DNA of 64,000 bases from Enchytraeus crypticus (GCA_905160935.1 CAJHZI010000308.1:75001-139000), one strand, 5' to 3'; counted from the first letter of the stretch, positions 1 to 14,292 are shown. Numbers and translations: made by a program. The notes: generated from the sequence alone by a model not told the origin.

Positions 1-112
1 GATGTCGGTAAGATTTTCGATCACGGATTAGTATGTACGGGGTTCAAATCATGGACTCGCCCGTCACTGACACCGCTTTCGATTGAGGAAACTGACGTTA
101 ACATGAGCTTTT
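1..112 (+). mobile_element. tRNA-derived SINE, family 1, cut by window edge
   Basis: This copy shows the family-1 layout: a GATGTCGGTAAGAT head like a tRNA A box, a GGTTCAAATC B-box-like block, then TCACTGACACCGCTTTCGA and the tail GAGGAAACTGACGTTAA. The 5' end lies outside the window. The same element recurs at least 14 times here in both orientations. The tRNA origin is inferred from the two promoter-like boxes and their spacing. Confidence 0.75.
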
Positions 113-242
113 TTATATTCATCTTACAGATATGAACCCGGCACTAATCCGAATCGTACCCATACCATCCGTAACCCAACATCTAACGATATACAATGTT
201 GAGTATATTTAAACGAAAATCGTTCATTATAAAGAAATAAAT

Positions 243-333
243 AAATATATATATATATATATATATATAATTATATATATATATATACTGTATATATATA
301 TATATATATAATTATATATATATATATATACTG

Positions 334-365
<32 letters not shown>

Positions 366-378
366 TACATATATATAG
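243..378. repeat. AT microsatellite with higher-order duplication
   Basis: Long TA runs are interrupted by AATTATA and ACTGTATA blocks that recur about every 57 bp, so a TA tract was tandemly duplicated. Confidence 0.9.
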
Positions 379-777
379 TCTATTTATATTTATATAATTA
401 TTTAGTTTGGCAAGGTGCTTTCGTTTCATTGAGTAGGATACTGTAACACATGAATTTTTCTAGGTACAAGGAGTAACTGTCCCTACTGGTATATTAACCG
501 GAATTGGCTCCTATGTCTAAGGTGTTTGTCATTTAATAGTTTAAGCATAGAAAGCCAAATTAGCAGAGAAGTCAGTATGATAGGTTGTACATTTTATTTA
601 GAGTGAGGGCTTTTCAAGCGGGAATGGCATACAATGAAATTGAAATAGATAGAGCAAGAGACAGATTGAGAAGGAATGAAAGAGAGAGGAAAGAAAGGCA
701 GTGACAGAAACAAAGAGTCTATATGGAAGATCAAAGCCACGTTGAGAGATAGATAGATAGATAGATAGCGGGATAGG

Positions 778-816
<39 letters not shown>

Positions 817-2104
817 TGTGTGTGTGTTTATGTGTGTGACTGGGTGTGTGAGGTTGTGTGTGAGTGTGTGTGTGTGTGTGTGAAAGAGAGAAGAGAGCTG
901 GAGCAAGAGCGAGAGTGAACCCCTTGAGGCGTAACCTTGTCTCGACCCTAATCCGCACCATTCTCTGGGGTTTAAGGGCTCGGCTCGAATCCACGACAGA
1001 CTGCAGCTTGGACTGGGCCTGGAACCCTAATATATCTGGAGGCCTCTCGGTACTGATCGAGACGTGAAATAGGACCAACTGTAGGGCGAAGAGCGAGGGA
1101 GGGGGACTCTGGAGATTTCTATGCTGGTCTGAGATTTTGTTCAAATTAATATTACTTTATTTCGTTGTTGCATACAGTTATTTCATTTATTACATTTTTT
1201 AATGTTTGACGTAAGCTTCGTTCTCCAAGAATTAACCTTGCAGGCGAAATAATCTCACTTCACGAGCAAAATATTCTTGCTAAATTGTAGCTCTTAATAT
1301 GTTTAACTCTTAATCTCCTCAGCATCGCTGACATTCTATTGATTAAATTTTTTTTTGCAACAGGTTAAAACGCATATCTATTACTAATTAAATATATAAA
1401 TTATAATTACCTTATCGGACATACATGTAGAGTGGTTCAACATCAGACCGGTAATGATTATGAGATATCACAGAGGTTTTCTACTCGATTATCGAAATGA
1501 AAATATACATGCAGCACTCAGCAGACTGTTATTGAATTAGTAACATGTTATCAATAGGCCAGAATATTGGTTGACAATCAAGCTACAGCTGCTAAAACCT
1601 ATTGGGGTATTTGGGTTTATTGTCTTAAGAAACGAAACGACTGAGACCTGCATGATCAGAGAATTGTTAAACTGGCATGATTGATCACTACCAATTCTTG
1701 TGTATACTTATGCCAACATTATTTCAGCATTCGTGTCAAAGGAAATCTAGTGTGATATTCTGCTCTTTCTGCATCTTATTTGTAGGGTTGCGGCAAAATA
1801 TCAACCATTAATTGCCGGCCTTCCTCTGCTGTCATGATCAGAATTGCAATGTATGGTTACATGTCAAAAGCATGCATCCCTAATAAAATATTCAAATTTT
1901 TCTACTGCGACTGTGGTCGTAATGGAAAAGGGAAAACGACAAAGAAACGTTGTGCACCGCGACAACAACTCGACTATCATTTACACCTCTGTGACAGTAT
2001 CATGCGACAACTTAACGAAATCACCAAGATTCTTCAGCAGTAAATGATATCGATCTTATTTGGTGTTTATAATATATTCTCTCTCAATATTGTTCGACCA
2101 AATG
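379..2104. other. Intronic or intergenic DNA without a gene
   Basis: This stretch holds a GATA, GA and GT microsatellite cluster at 746-892 and otherwise unique AT-rich sequence. The open frames here are short and are either low-complexity or without recognisable domains. I see no exon with usable splice sites. Confidence 0.6.
746..892. repeat. Compound GATA/GA/GT microsatellite
   Basis: Runs of GATA, then GA, then GT repeats. The open frames read from it on both strands are composed of serine/leucine or histidine/threonine runs and are artefacts of the repeat. Confidence 0.9.
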
Positions 2105-2360
2105 GTAGATCCAAAGTCCATATTCCTACTTATATTCTGCTTCGCGCTCCATAAGGAACACTAGATCGATTAACAGGCTAATCCATTCATAAAGGGCTAT
2201 TCTTACACCTTTATATAACCTATCGCCTGCATGGGAATAATATAGCTTTTGAGGTAGTCTCTCGTTGCCTTCCTCAGTCTTTGCTTAGTCACCTCTTACA
2301 ACACGCGTAGATTACGGTTGGTCTACTTTTCAGTGGCCCAGACACAGCACGGGCAATAAA
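2105..2360 (+). repeat. Dispersed repeat, CCTTCCTCAG family
   Basis: The blocks TGGTAGATCCA, GCGCTCCATA, AAAGGGCT, GTTGCCTTCCTCAG, CACCTCTTACAACAC and CAGACACAGCACGG recur in the same order at 6735-7005 and in reverse at 57110-57440. No coding capacity is visible. The class is unknown to me. Confidence 0.6.
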
Positions 2361-4201
2361 ACAACACTGTATATTATATAAGTGCAAAGTGTATCGCTAA
2401 TAATTTCTTTCAATGTCATTGATATAGTAATCTCTAGTTGTCGCTTAAGTTACGTAGTGCTGTAAGTGCCCAGAATTTCACAACGGCTAAGTTCTTGGTT
2501 AGGTAAGCAGAATATATGATAGTAGCGTAAGCTGCTAAGATAGTTGAATGGCCATACGCAAGAAAATTGCTCTACAAGTCTTGTAATAACAGCTTATGAT
2601 TCTTTATAGCTTTCGTTATTACTAAACTACTAATATTTTTAAATTTAAATTACGTAGTAACGTTGTACAATTATATATTAGGAATTGCGGAAGACAATTA
2701 AATACGTTGCTTCATGCAATCTTGGTCCAAAAATTTTGTTACACATTGTATGTATCTAGTAACACAAAAGTCCTGATAAAGGAAAATTACTAAAACATAA
2801 TTATGTAGCCAATGTCCTTAGACTCACAGATGTCATGCGCAGCAACTGCTCTTGAGTCATCTGGCGAATGATATAATAAAATTAGGAAGAAGATACAAGG
2901 AGATATCATTGAGTCATTCCTTCTTTTTCTATTTCTTCTGTCCCCTTTACCTTTTACCCGCTCTGACTGTTTTCCTCCTACAGTACGTTTAATTCTATTT
3001 CTTAAATTACGTTGTTCATTCTATTCGCTCATTCTCACAAGATCAGTATACGCAAGTAACCGAGAAGTTACTGTATTAAATATCTTGGTGTAGGACTAGA
3101 GGAGGATTTAACTTGAAACTAGCTGATTGATAATTTAACTAAAAAAAACGAAACCTAACTTGAATTTTGCATCGAAAAAATACATGTAGTCCTATGTAAA
3201 CCTATAGTCGCCACAAGCATAAATAGATGGAGCCCGTATATTTTGTTTATTCCGTCTACATTTATTTACGGCATTGAGATAGGCCTACATGTAAGCGCGA
3301 AGCATATAGAGCATTTTATTTTCAATCGCTATATCTAAGCTATTTTGTCTAAATCATGCTGCCAATTCTAACACTGTATGTTTCAATGGACCTTCTCTGT
3401 GGAACCCCTAGCCTAACCTTATTAAAAGATGCGTAAGTATATCTGGTTTAAAAAGTAATATCTTTTCTATCTCAAGCAATCTCTCTGAATATTGAAATTT
3501 ACAACTTGATTTTGATTTCTTATGGTTATAGGCCTACACACTTGTATTAGTTGCATGTATAAAGTTATTCGTGTCCTGTTGGATAGCCTAAAGATTCCAC
3601 AGGAAATCATACACAACGAATTAATTCTCTATTGCTTTTAATATTTATTTATTTATTTCAAACCACTATATTTTACAAAATGTCACAACAATAGACAATA
3701 AATTTCATCATCACATGCCGTTACTTGGCTTTTTGCCATTTTTATTATTTTGCATATTGTTTATATGTACAGTTCATGATTAAACTACACTAATGTTCTT
3801 GTTTAAAATAACTAAATAAAATTAAATAAATCGTAACACAGGGACGCGAATAAGGGTGCTAGGACAACCGCCCCCTACATTCTGAGCTCAGTCTTCCCAA
3901 TTTTCAACCCCTATTCCATATAAATCTATAGACACTATCATCAAGCCCTCCTCCTATTTAGTCCCCCCCCCCCAATTAGACTTCTAAAGTTCATAACTCT
4001 TGTATCGTCCCTGTCATAGCCTATTATGTGTAATCCCTCTACTATTCTTTTGCTCTGTTTCCATTCTAATAAATTATTTATTATTTTTAATTTTCATTTC
4101 ACCAACCGATTGGTAATCACACGTAGTTACAAAGAAAAACAACAATTAATAGTTCTTTAGTCCAGACTTCTGTCTTATTGTGTCTTTTATTAATCAGTTT
4201 C
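2361..4201. other. No gene seen
   Basis: AT-rich unique sequence with short homopolymers, including a C tract near 3964-3974. I see no domain, no splice-bounded exon and no RNA gene. Confidence 0.55.
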
Positions 4202-4272
4202 CGTCAGTTTCCTCGCTTAAAGGATGTCATTGACATCGACTTCGTGTGAGGAAACTGACGTTAACATTAGGT
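4202..4272. repeat. Two SINE 3' ends joined tail to tail
   Basis: CGTCAGTTTCCTCGC on the left and GTGTGAGGAAACTGACG on the right are complementary 3' tails of SINE family 1. They form an inverted repeat with a short centre, with no SINE head present on either side. Confidence 0.65.
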
Positions 4273-4346
4273 TTTTTCCTCCTTTTACTCTTTTTGAAAT
4301 TATTTAGTCTTCTATGTCTAACATCAACTCATTCTGGCATTCTCCT

Positions 4347-4349
<3 letters not shown>

Positions 4350-4382
<33 letters not shown>

Positions 4383-4402
4383 GATCTCTCTCTTTCTCAT
4401 TC
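4350..4402. repeat. CT microsatellite
   Basis: A run of CT dinucleotides with a few interruptions. Confidence 0.9.
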
Positions 4403-5434
4403 TCTCCCTTGCTCTCAATTCTAAAGTTGCTCCTATCCGCTCCAGTATTCATGACTTTCAACTAGGCAGTATGACTGAACATTCACGACTCATTATGATA
4501 CATACATTGCGGATGACTTAAGGGAATTTGAGATAAGAAAATGGAATCAGGAATGTAAAGCTATTGCGACCCGATTTTATTATAAGCAATGGAATCGTTT
4601 CTGTGTAACTTCCAGTGAACGTACAGAAAATAACTCGAGTTAGATTAAAGCTTAGAGTTATAGCCATGTAGGCTATAACTAAGCTTTTAAAATTTAGTTT
4701 TGGTATGATAGTTGTGAAATTACAAGGACAGTTGGCCAGACTCATGTTTTATTGCTGAATTCGATTAGATTTATATTTTGAAATCTTAAGCTGTAATTTT
4801 CTCTTTAGAAAGTCAAGCATGACTGTCAAACATTACCAGCATGTATTTTTAGAAACATCCAATCTTAACCTTTTCAATATAGCAGTGAATCTGAATAAAT
4901 GGGCTGTATACCAGTGTTCTACAGCTTCCAAAAGTCGTTTGACTTTTGCTTTTACTTTTGTTTTCATAAAAATCATTTGACTTTTGCTTTGGCTTTTGTT
5001 CCATAAAATCATTTGACTTAATTTTTGATTTTTTTGCTGTACTGCCTACCTACCCGGATTTTGGCTCGCACCGTTTATTGACCCCTCACTCTGCTCATCG
5101 GCTTTGATTTTGTCTCACAGTGCTCAATATTGTCATGGGCAACAGTAGAAATCTAACCGTATTGTTGGTAGTATTGCTTTTTTCGTTCGGATTTTATTAC
5201 TTGTAATACTGAACTGAACTAATTTAATAACACCATTGCAATAAATTCAATCGTATGTTTTCGTTATTAATGATAAAACCAACTTATAAAAAAGGAACTC
5301 TAATATTAATATCATCATCATCTTCCTCCCTTGAATCCCTGTTTAGCTAGGGTTGCGATATGAATAGACCTCTTAAATTCGTTTTAGAAAATTAAAAGTT
5401 GCCAATTGAAAGCAAAAGCAATAATTAGTATTAT

Positions 5435-5435
<1 letters not shown>
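4403..5435. other. No gene seen
   Basis: AT-rich sequence. A TTTGACTTTTGCTTT motif recurs three times around 4930-5020 as a short degenerate tandem repeat. Nothing else is recognisable. Confidence 0.5.
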
Positions 5436-5489
<54 letters not shown>

Positions 5490-5501
5490 GAACACATGTA
5501 C

Positions 5502-5550
<49 letters not shown>
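5436..5550. repeat. Two TA microsatellites around ACATGAACACATGTACA
   Basis: Two long perfect TA tracts flank a short unique spacer. The tyrosine/isoleucine reading frames over it are artefacts. Confidence 0.9.
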
Positions 5551-5553
<3 letters not shown>

Positions 5554-5685
5554 AAATTGCAATACCCTTCATCCGTCCTTGACAAAGTTTATTCATGGTA
5601 TTTTTGCAATCGTCTTTCTGTCAATCTTGCTAGAAGCGAATATCTTTTAATGCTAGAGAATTCTAAAGTATGAATTCTTTCCTAC

Positions 5686-5790
5686 ATCTCGGTAAGATAT
5701 TCGACCGCGGACCAGTATGTGCGGGTTCAAATCCTGGGCTAGCCCGTCACTGATTTCGCTTTCGAGTGAGGAAACTGATGTTAACATTAT
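5686..5790 (+). mobile_element. tRNA-derived SINE, family 1
   Basis: Contains CTCGGTAAGATATTCGACCG, a GGTTCAAATCC B-box-like block and the tail GAGGAAACTGATGTTAA. It directly abuts a LINE remnant downstream. Confidence 0.75.
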
Positions 5791-5799
5791 ATTTTTTAT

Positions 5800-6615
5800 T
5801 TGTCCAATTCTTCCGCCTATTTTCAAAATCTTGATCTTACTCTGACTCCGACGGCTAAACACCTTGGTGTCATATTTGATGAAAACCTCGACTTCAAATC
5901 TCATAACTCATCTGTCTGTCGTTCATCTTTCAGACCCGTCAAATCAGACAGATACGATAATCTGTTGCTAAAATATTCACCCATAATTCTTGCTAACTCA
6001 ATAGTTCAATCAAAGCTTGACTACTGTAACTCATTGCTATATGATCTACCATCTTCTTCTCTCATGCGTTTGAACGCGTCAGAATTCTCTAGCACTTGTT
6101 GTCTGCCGATCCTCAAGGCTTCAGGCCACCTCCAGTTCCTTGTTTAATATTCTTGTGGTTCAAAAATTAAATATAAAATCCCTTTGTTAACTTTCAAAAT
6201 ACTTACCTTGGTAAACCTTCTTACATCTCCGACCTCAAAATCCAATGTCAACCTTCTCGTAAGCTTCGTTCTTCCAATGTCAAACTACTCAACACTTCTA
6301 ATATTCGCACGTCCTTAGGTAGACGTTAATTTTATTTTTCAGCTCTTACAGTTTGGAACTCTCTGTCTCCTGATATCGATCTTGTTCTACTACTTCCACT
6401 TTCCGTTGTAAGTTTAAAACACATCTCTTCCCGCTATAGAATTTTTTCGTCTTGCCCAGCTGTCTTTTTATCACCAGACCGGCACCGCTTAGGATCTTTT
6501 CTTTCATTTCAGCACTTGCTTTTTCATATCGTTTTGTGGTGAACCGATTTGTAGTGACATGTGATGGGGGACATCCTTAACATAATCCTTGTATGAGGAA
6601 AGTGACGTTAAACTT
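5800..6615 (+). pseudogene. Non-LTR retrotransposon 3' remnant
   Basis: The plus strand reads as the C-terminal part of a CR1/Jockey-like reverse transcriptase: AKHLGVIFDENLDF, then SKLDYCNSLLYDLP, then after a stop a second piece with WNSLSPDIDL. The order LGV-D, LDYCNSLL, WN-LP is typical of these ORF2 C-termini. The frame is broken. The 3' end near 6580-6605 is TGAGGAAAGTGACGTTAAA followed by ATTT repeats, resembling the SINE tail. Confidence 0.75.
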
Positions 6616-6734
6616 TCATTTATTTATTTATTTTATGTATGTATTAATATTTCAGTACATAATATATAAGCAATATTATCTATACATGCTTATGTAAAAG
6701 TATAATCGTATCACTCTGTTTATTGTGTTTTTCC

Positions 6735-7005
6735 GAGCGACAGGTCCATGGAACACATTCGTACTCTAGAGTATGCTTTCACGCTCCATATACAGCACTT
6801 TAATGATCTACAAGTTACTTCCCTCACAAAGGGCTAGGCCTTACTTATACCTTATGAAGCCAATTGATTGGAAAAAAATATAGTTTCTGAGATGGTTTCG
6901 CGTTGACTTCCTCAGTTTATATTTTGTCGCCTCTTACGACACTTGCAGTTGACAGTTGGTCAACTTTCGGGACATTCTTCAATGTCCCGGACACAACACG
7001 GAAAT
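6735..7005 (+). repeat. Dispersed repeat, CCTTCCTCAG family
   Basis: Shares ordered blocks with 2105-2360: ACGCTCCATA, AAAGGGCTA, GTTGACTTCCTCAG, CGCCTCTTACGACAC and GGACACAACACGG. A shorter relative seems to lie at about 7440-7530. No gene is visible up to 7717. Confidence 0.55.
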
Positions 7006-7717
7006 ATAATTGTATAACTTTGTATAATTATGCGCATTTGTAATAGGCGCGATATAATTCTAAACAAAATCTAAATAGACTCTCATAACTAACGATTAAC
7101 ACACGTTTTACTTGGTTATTAAACCTTTATGTAAAACTATGGACCTGATAACGAAGTGCCTTTAAACTAGATTTTTTCTTCAGACTGATTTTCTGGAAAT
7201 CTCAATCTCAAAATATTTTACCCTTTTTGCTCGTCAGCTTGAAATTAACTCAATATTCCTCGATGTTGTCATTGATGTTATTGGCACTTTAGCGCTGTAA
7301 TTATTGTTGTCGTTATTGAGTCATTTGTCAAGTGTATATCTGAGTTAGATTCGTATTTGAACATCTGCTAAAAGTTTGGATATTGAACGCTGTATTGGTT
7401 GTATCACAAGGAGTACGCTTTTATACACTTAAGAGTATTCATTAGCACGGTCAAATATAGCTCATGAGGTCGTTTTATTTTTACTACCTCACTATCTGTA
7501 TTAGTCGTATCTTACAACACTCGTAGAAGTGGATGCATTGATCTCATACAATATGCATATAGGCCTATTTCATTGACAATTAGTGCGTACATGTTGTAAT
7601 TTCTCCTCTACGACTTAGGCTACGAAGAAATCTAAATGGAAACATTTGTAATTTATTAAAATAGCGCAAACGTGCTAGTGATTTTCGAGTATTACGTACA
7701 TATGCTACCATATCTGG

Positions 7718-7832
7718 TGGCTGCGGTGGTTATTCGCTTGTCCGACAAGCAGGTGGCTATCCGTTCAAATTTTAGCCAGAATGTCTCTGAGAATATCATT
7801 TGTGATAGAGAAATAGACGTCAAACTTTATAT
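7718..7832 (+). mobile_element. tRNA-derived SINE, family 2
   Basis: Carries a GGTGGCTGCGGTGGTTATTC head, an AAGCAGGTGGCTATCCGTTCAAAT block and a tail GAAATAGACGTCAAA. The better-preserved relative is at 31165-31277. It is too degenerate for a functional tRNA. Confidence 0.5.
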
Positions 7833-8005
7833 TAACGGTTGCAGTTAATATACAAGTATGTAATTAATATTAGATTTGCTGTAATAAAATGTGTTTAATA
7901 AATTATGATGACGAATGGTAAATAAACTTAGGTGTGTAGCAAAACCAAAGCGATATCATTGCACTTGTACGCAATTAAATTTAGACACTGTAACTGTGTG
8001 TGCAG

Positions 8006-8437
8006 GAGCTCCAGTGATATTGAGCAGCCCACAAGGACTCGTTCTTGCTTATAGCAATCAATCCTCAACATTCACTTGTACCGCCACAGGCAAACCTGTA
8101 CCATCAATCACCTGGCTTAAGAATGGACTGCCTCTAGTGCCTAATTCCAGAGTTAATATAGCGATCAACAAGTGGACAAACAGCAGCAACTTTACAGTCA
8201 GTGATAGAGAGCACATCAGTAGCTTAGTCACTCTCTTAACTGGTGCTGTGGGATCGGTGCCTTATTTGAGTTCGATGGGGTTCAACGTGCCAGAAGGCAG
8301 TGCAGTGAAGAGAGGTGAGGCTGTGTCACCAGGGTCTATAGATAGTGTGGAGTCTTTGGGCGGCACTTACACGTGTGTGGCGAGTAATGTTGTGGGAAAG
8401 GATTCACGTGACTTCACACTCATAGTAGAGAACACTG
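8006..8437 (+). CDS. IGSF9: IGSF9/Turtle-like gene, immunoglobulin exon (Ig3-like)
   Basis: Exon bounded by a TGTGTGCAG acceptor and a GTAAGATT donor, phase 1 on both sides, 432 bp. It encodes an I-set immunoglobulin domain with the first cysteine in FTCTATGKPVPSITW, the core tryptophan, and the second cysteine in GGTYTCVASNVVG. Between them is an unusually long loop with candidate N-glycosylation sites (NSS, NFT). The last base G joins the next exon in frame to give D-P-P-V. IGSF9/Turtle proteins are type I membrane adhesion proteins of neurons. Assignment rests mainly on the next two domains. A start inside the open frame at 7915 is not supported, because that part lies before the acceptor. 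Confidence 0.75.
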
Positions 8438-9107
8438 GTAAGATTTATATGCTGCTTTGAGAAAACTTTCTTTTAATTTAAACATTGTATTTTTAAAATA
8501 GTGTTAATCCTATTTGCATTTAATCAGTTTATGGACTGTTATTAAGGCGTTCCATTTAAATCAAATGATAGTGATTCTAAAGATTTTAATTGATTAGATC
8601 CATAGCATGCATTTAATATGGAAGAATTTTTATTCTTCGGAGAAGATTCACAGAACAAATGAATTAAAAGTAATATTAATAAAAATAATTAGTAATATAA
8701 AAATAAAATGAAATGAATGAAGATATTAGGGGAAATTTTGCATAGTTGTAATAGTTATAATAATTATTGTAATCAATCAAATTCAATCTTGCGGCCGGTG
8801 ATGAGTGATGGATCGTGATCAGTGGAAGATTGGAGAGACTACTCTCGCCAATTATTATTTCAAAGGCTTTCCATGACTTTGCAAAGATTTAATGCAGCCT
8901 GCTTCAGCAATTCCTTTAAGCCGAAGAAGAATAATAATAGTAATAGTAACTATAATAATAGTAATAATAAAATAAAATATTAAATAAAATAAATACAAAT
9001 AATATTAACAAATAAGCGAATAATAATATTAATAGTAATAACAATATTAATAATAATTAATAATAATATTAATAATAATAATGATAATAATAATAATATT
9101 AAAATTT
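8438..9107. other. Intron start with AAT-rich repeats
   Basis: Intron sequence with an AAT/TAATAA low-complexity tract at about 8928-9095. A block at 8860-8935 (TTTCCATGACTTTGCAAAGA and following) recurs at about 61608-61665 and is part of a dispersed repeat. Confidence 0.6.
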
Positions 9108-9242
9108 AAGCTAAAAAAGCTAAGGGTAACGTCAGTTTCCTCACTCGAAAGCGATGTCAGTAACGGATGAGCCAGGATTTGAACCCCGCACATACTGATC
9201 CGCAGTCGAATATCTTACCGACTTAGCCACTGGCTCCAGCCA
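9108..9242 (-). mobile_element. tRNA-derived SINE, family 1
   Basis: Reverse copy with the tail TAACGTCAGTTTCCTC, GGATTTGAACCCC and CTTAGCCACTGGCTCCAGCC. It sits inside AAT-rich repeats. Confidence 0.8.
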
Positions 9243-9289
9243 GATACTATTATTAGTGATAATAACAATGAGTATTTTCTATTAGACGC

Positions 9290-9390
9290 TTATAATAACA
9301 ATAATAATAACAATAATAATAATAATAACAATAATAATAACAATAATAATAATAATAATGATAATATTAATAATAATAATAATAATAAGA
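9290..9390. repeat. AAT/AAC trinucleotide repeat
   Basis: Run of AATAATAAC units with minor variation. Confidence 0.9.
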
Positions 9391-11739
9391 ATGTGCAATA
9401 GTAGGTTTGCTTGTATCGGTCTTAATCTGTCTGTATGTTCTTCTTTCTCTGTTTCATCTCTCTTCTACTGTAAATATCGGGTGCGTAGTCGTTCGGGGGT
9501 TCTTTGCTTTTGGCTCTTGGTAGTTGGCGGTTGATATTTTGATTTTTGGTTCCGCAGAGAAACAGGGAAGTACGTTCTTTGATTTGATAGGTTTAGTCTT
9601 TAGAGTTTAGGTTAGTATTAGGTTTCGGTAAGTTTGCTTCTTAGTTTGTTCGCGAGTCTCGGGGTCGTAACTTGAGGCGACTTCGCGATTCCAGAATGTG
9701 GTAATTTAGATTTAATTAATATAATTTTAGGATATATTTGCATGAGGTTTGCGAACGGTAAAATGATAAGTAAACGGTCTTAGAGACGACTTTGAAATTA
9801 CTATTACGAAAGACTAGCTTGAAACTTTAGATATTAATTAAGCGAAAGATAAATTGAATGTTTGAAACTATGTTTGTATGTATGGTAGTATGTGTATGCA
9901 TGTTGGTATTAAATTGTTAAGTTATATTCTTAGCTTGGCTTTGGCTTCAAATTAGGAATCGGTTCAATCTAGTTAATCAATTATCGGGACTAATCCCATG
10001 TTGCACACAACTGTACCCTTCCAATAAGCACGATAGCCGAGGAAACAGAGACTGAACATACGACAGTTTCTGAGCTGCAAGTGGCTGAAGGTGCTCCAAG
10101 AACAATAAGAATAGTTTGGCTACGCCTTCATTATAATACCACATTGGATTAATTTAAATTATTATAATTGGCTTTTTTAGATATAAATTATATGGTAGTT
10201 AAATAATTAAATTAGCGGACCACTGTCGTACGTTAATGAAAGACACAGTGATGAACGAGGGAAATGCTACAGTCTTTTTGCCCCTAAACCTAGAGTTGGA
10301 TTTGATACATTTTCCAAGGAGGTCCTTGGGGTTATCGAAGGTTTGCCACGGGATCCTCAGGACTTTGTCATAGGGGGCGATTAAAACTGTGGGGGTTAAA
10401 ACTTTAGTCAGGGGATCACACATCTTCCAATAGGTGTCGAACCACCGACTCCTACATCAAAACCAATCCTGCCTATACCTACAAGACAGGGGACAGGACA
10501 GGAGCCCAACCCCTTTCTTATAATAGGGCGACTGAGATTGGAGTCGGGTGCAAGGATCTCGAGCGTTCAAGCGGAATAGGCCGAAACTTATAAGTGTGCG
10601 TCGGCGAAGTCACACAGACTTTGAGAGCAGTAGGAAGTGAAGTACGGCTTCACCTCGGGGCTTATTCCATCAGGTGGCGGGCTTTACAACTAGTTAATGA
10701 TAAAATACTGTAATTCTATAAATTACAGTATTTTATCATTACAGTAGTAAATGACCATTGCAAGTCGTGACTTTGGTGCATAATCACTAAAAATGCTAGA
10801 AATCAATAATGAATAATCAATTTATTAGTTTTCAGATAATTTGATATAGAATCTTCAAACTGTGACGAAATTTTGAGAAGTCACTATGTAGTACTATATT
10901 TTCTAACATTTCAATAATATAAAATCCAGAGAAGCATAGCAAAAGCTAGTTTGATGTTATGTGAATTAATATTGGTGTAAGATTCTCAGATGAAAGTGTC
11001 GAGGTTTTGAAATGAAAATACTGTCTACACGTAGATCAAAAAGGTATTTAACATACATCTAATGTTCTATTTCTAAGAAAAACCAATAATGGAGGTAAAT
11101 TTAAAAGTTGCCATTAGTTTTGAGATGATGGAACGTTATACGACGCATCACGTGTTAGTTTTACAGTTAGAAAGTTAAACTACTACTTCAGAAGTTTTAA
11201 TTAATGTCTATAACTTAAATCATAATATACTAAAAATCATAAAGAATCCGAGACGCCAATTGTTAAAGCTTATATAGCTGCCGCCTTTTTAAAATGTCGA
11301 AACTAGCATTAGCGAATCCTTAATCAATAGCTATGGGTGTATGATGACTTAGAATAAGGATGTCTAGCCGAGTGTTTTTGAAGAATTTTTAAAAAGAGTT
11401 AAAAGCACCATGTTTCCATTCAGAAGTATCATTTGTGAAACTGATCAGTTTGAGAATAATTGATTTCTAAAGAGCATCTAAGAGTTAAATAACATCCGAT
11501 AAACTATTTTCAAAGATTAGAATTTAGGACACAATACTTAGCACTTCAAAAACAATAACATTAATACTAATCGTCGTCCCACCTTACACGGTGTTCCAAA
11601 ATCCCTACTCTCCATTCATCACAACATCCAGTCTCTCTACCCAAGATGTTAAAGTCTCACAACTCAGCTGTTTATCTAGCAGACGGCTGACATCAAGCAC
11701 CACGCAGCAGATTTCTGCTCTTCGGATGTCGGCCAGTGT
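9391..11739. other. Intron without a recognised gene
   Basis: A GC-richer island at about 10000-10690 carries short open frames without a recognisable domain. It could be an eroded retroelement, but I cannot name one. A perfect 20-bp-arm hairpin lies at 10696-10740. The rest is AT-rich. Confidence 0.5.
10696..10740. repeat. Perfect inverted repeat, 20-bp arms and 5-nt loop
   Basis: AATGATAAAATACTGTAATT is followed by CTATA and then by its exact reverse complement. No T tract, coding gene or TIR-like context explains it. Confidence 0.85.
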
Positions 11740-13074
<1,335 letters not shown>

Positions 13075-13689
13075 CTACATGTGCACAACACGCATAAAAA
13101 TAAGTCAAATACAAACGACTGTAGAGTTAGACTTGCATGTACATGTAAGGACAAAGGCAAGAGGTGAATGGTCACAGATGCTATATAGAAATGGTCACAG
13201 ATGCTATATAGAAAAATGTAGAAAGTAGCATACATACGCTAATGTCGAATAGCTTACCTTTTATCCCCTTTAGAATTCTCATTCTAAAGGGCATATGGCG
13301 AAAAGTTTAAAGTGTTCGACTTTGACGTAAGCGACCCGAGTTCAATGTCAGGCCTGTCAACGAGCAATCCACTCCACGTGAGTACAAATTCAATGTACAC
13401 AACTCAAGACGTGGTCAGTCGAAATACACGTCGTTCACGTCGCCAACATGAATATTGTCGGCCGGATACATATATAACCTACCAGTCGGCCAAAATTCAC
13501 AGCTGATTAAAAGACTCTCGGCCATACTCGTTTAAACAGACTCTCGTAACAAAATCAGCGGTCAACTAATGCCTAAACGATGATTGAACGAATGCTACAT
13601 ACGCTAAGAAGAAGAAAATATACATACAAATGTGTGATCTTATATAGAAATGGTCATGTCTGAGCCGACATAGTTTCATTTTTCCAAAT

Positions 13690-13915
13690 ATTAAATCTCA
13701 ATGTCTTTTCGCCGTAGGCCAAAATTTTGACTCGCTTTCCTTGGATCTTGGACTTGCACTGTTTTGATCTGTTTTTTTCATGTGGTCTCAGTGTACTCAG
13801 TCGTCGTCGTGTGGAGCTTTAGCGCCTGCTTTTGTAGAGTCTGCAAGAGGCGTTCCTGACATTGCCTTATGGCGAGGAACCGGAAGTTAAGTTCTTATAG
13901 ATTGCTTGATTTATT
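13690..13915 (+). mobile_element. LINE 3' end (TTGATTGA-tailed family)
   Basis: Matches 19780-19990 and the reverse of 23855-24075: CGCCGTAGGCCAAAATTTTG, GTACTCAGTCGTCGTCG, AGAGTCTGCAAGAGGCGT, CCTGACATTGCCTTATGGCG, then AGGAACCGGAAGTTAA and a TTGATT-like tail. Confidence 0.7.
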
Positions 13916-14113
13916 GATATTATATACTCTATTTTACAGAGGTCAAATAATGATCATTTTCTATGCTGTCGACTGCAATCAACAGAACTTACGTGATGAG
14001 TGTAGATAAAAAATATATGTAATATTATATATGACATACAATATTATATCATTATACATTTATAAAATATATTCTTTTAAAGTATATAATATATTATAAA
14101 ATACATATTCTAT

Positions 14114-14159
<46 letters not shown>

Positions 14160-14244
14160 TCATGTATTATTTATATATGTACAATATATATACTGTATAT
14201 ATACATATATATATAATATATATATAATATATATATATGTATTA

Positions 14245-14292
<48 letters not shown>
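14114..14292. repeat. TA-rich microsatellite
   Basis: Near-pure AT sequence made of TA runs with a few interruptions, in GAPDH intron 2. Confidence 0.9.

Noticed and set aside
598..1144. Open frames rich in histidine/threonine and serine/leucine
   Set aside because: They arise from GA/GT microsatellites.
7915..8005. ATG-initiated start for the Ig3-like exon
   Set aside because: The frame before 8006 precedes a splice acceptor and is intronic; phase 1 entry fits the neighbouring exons.
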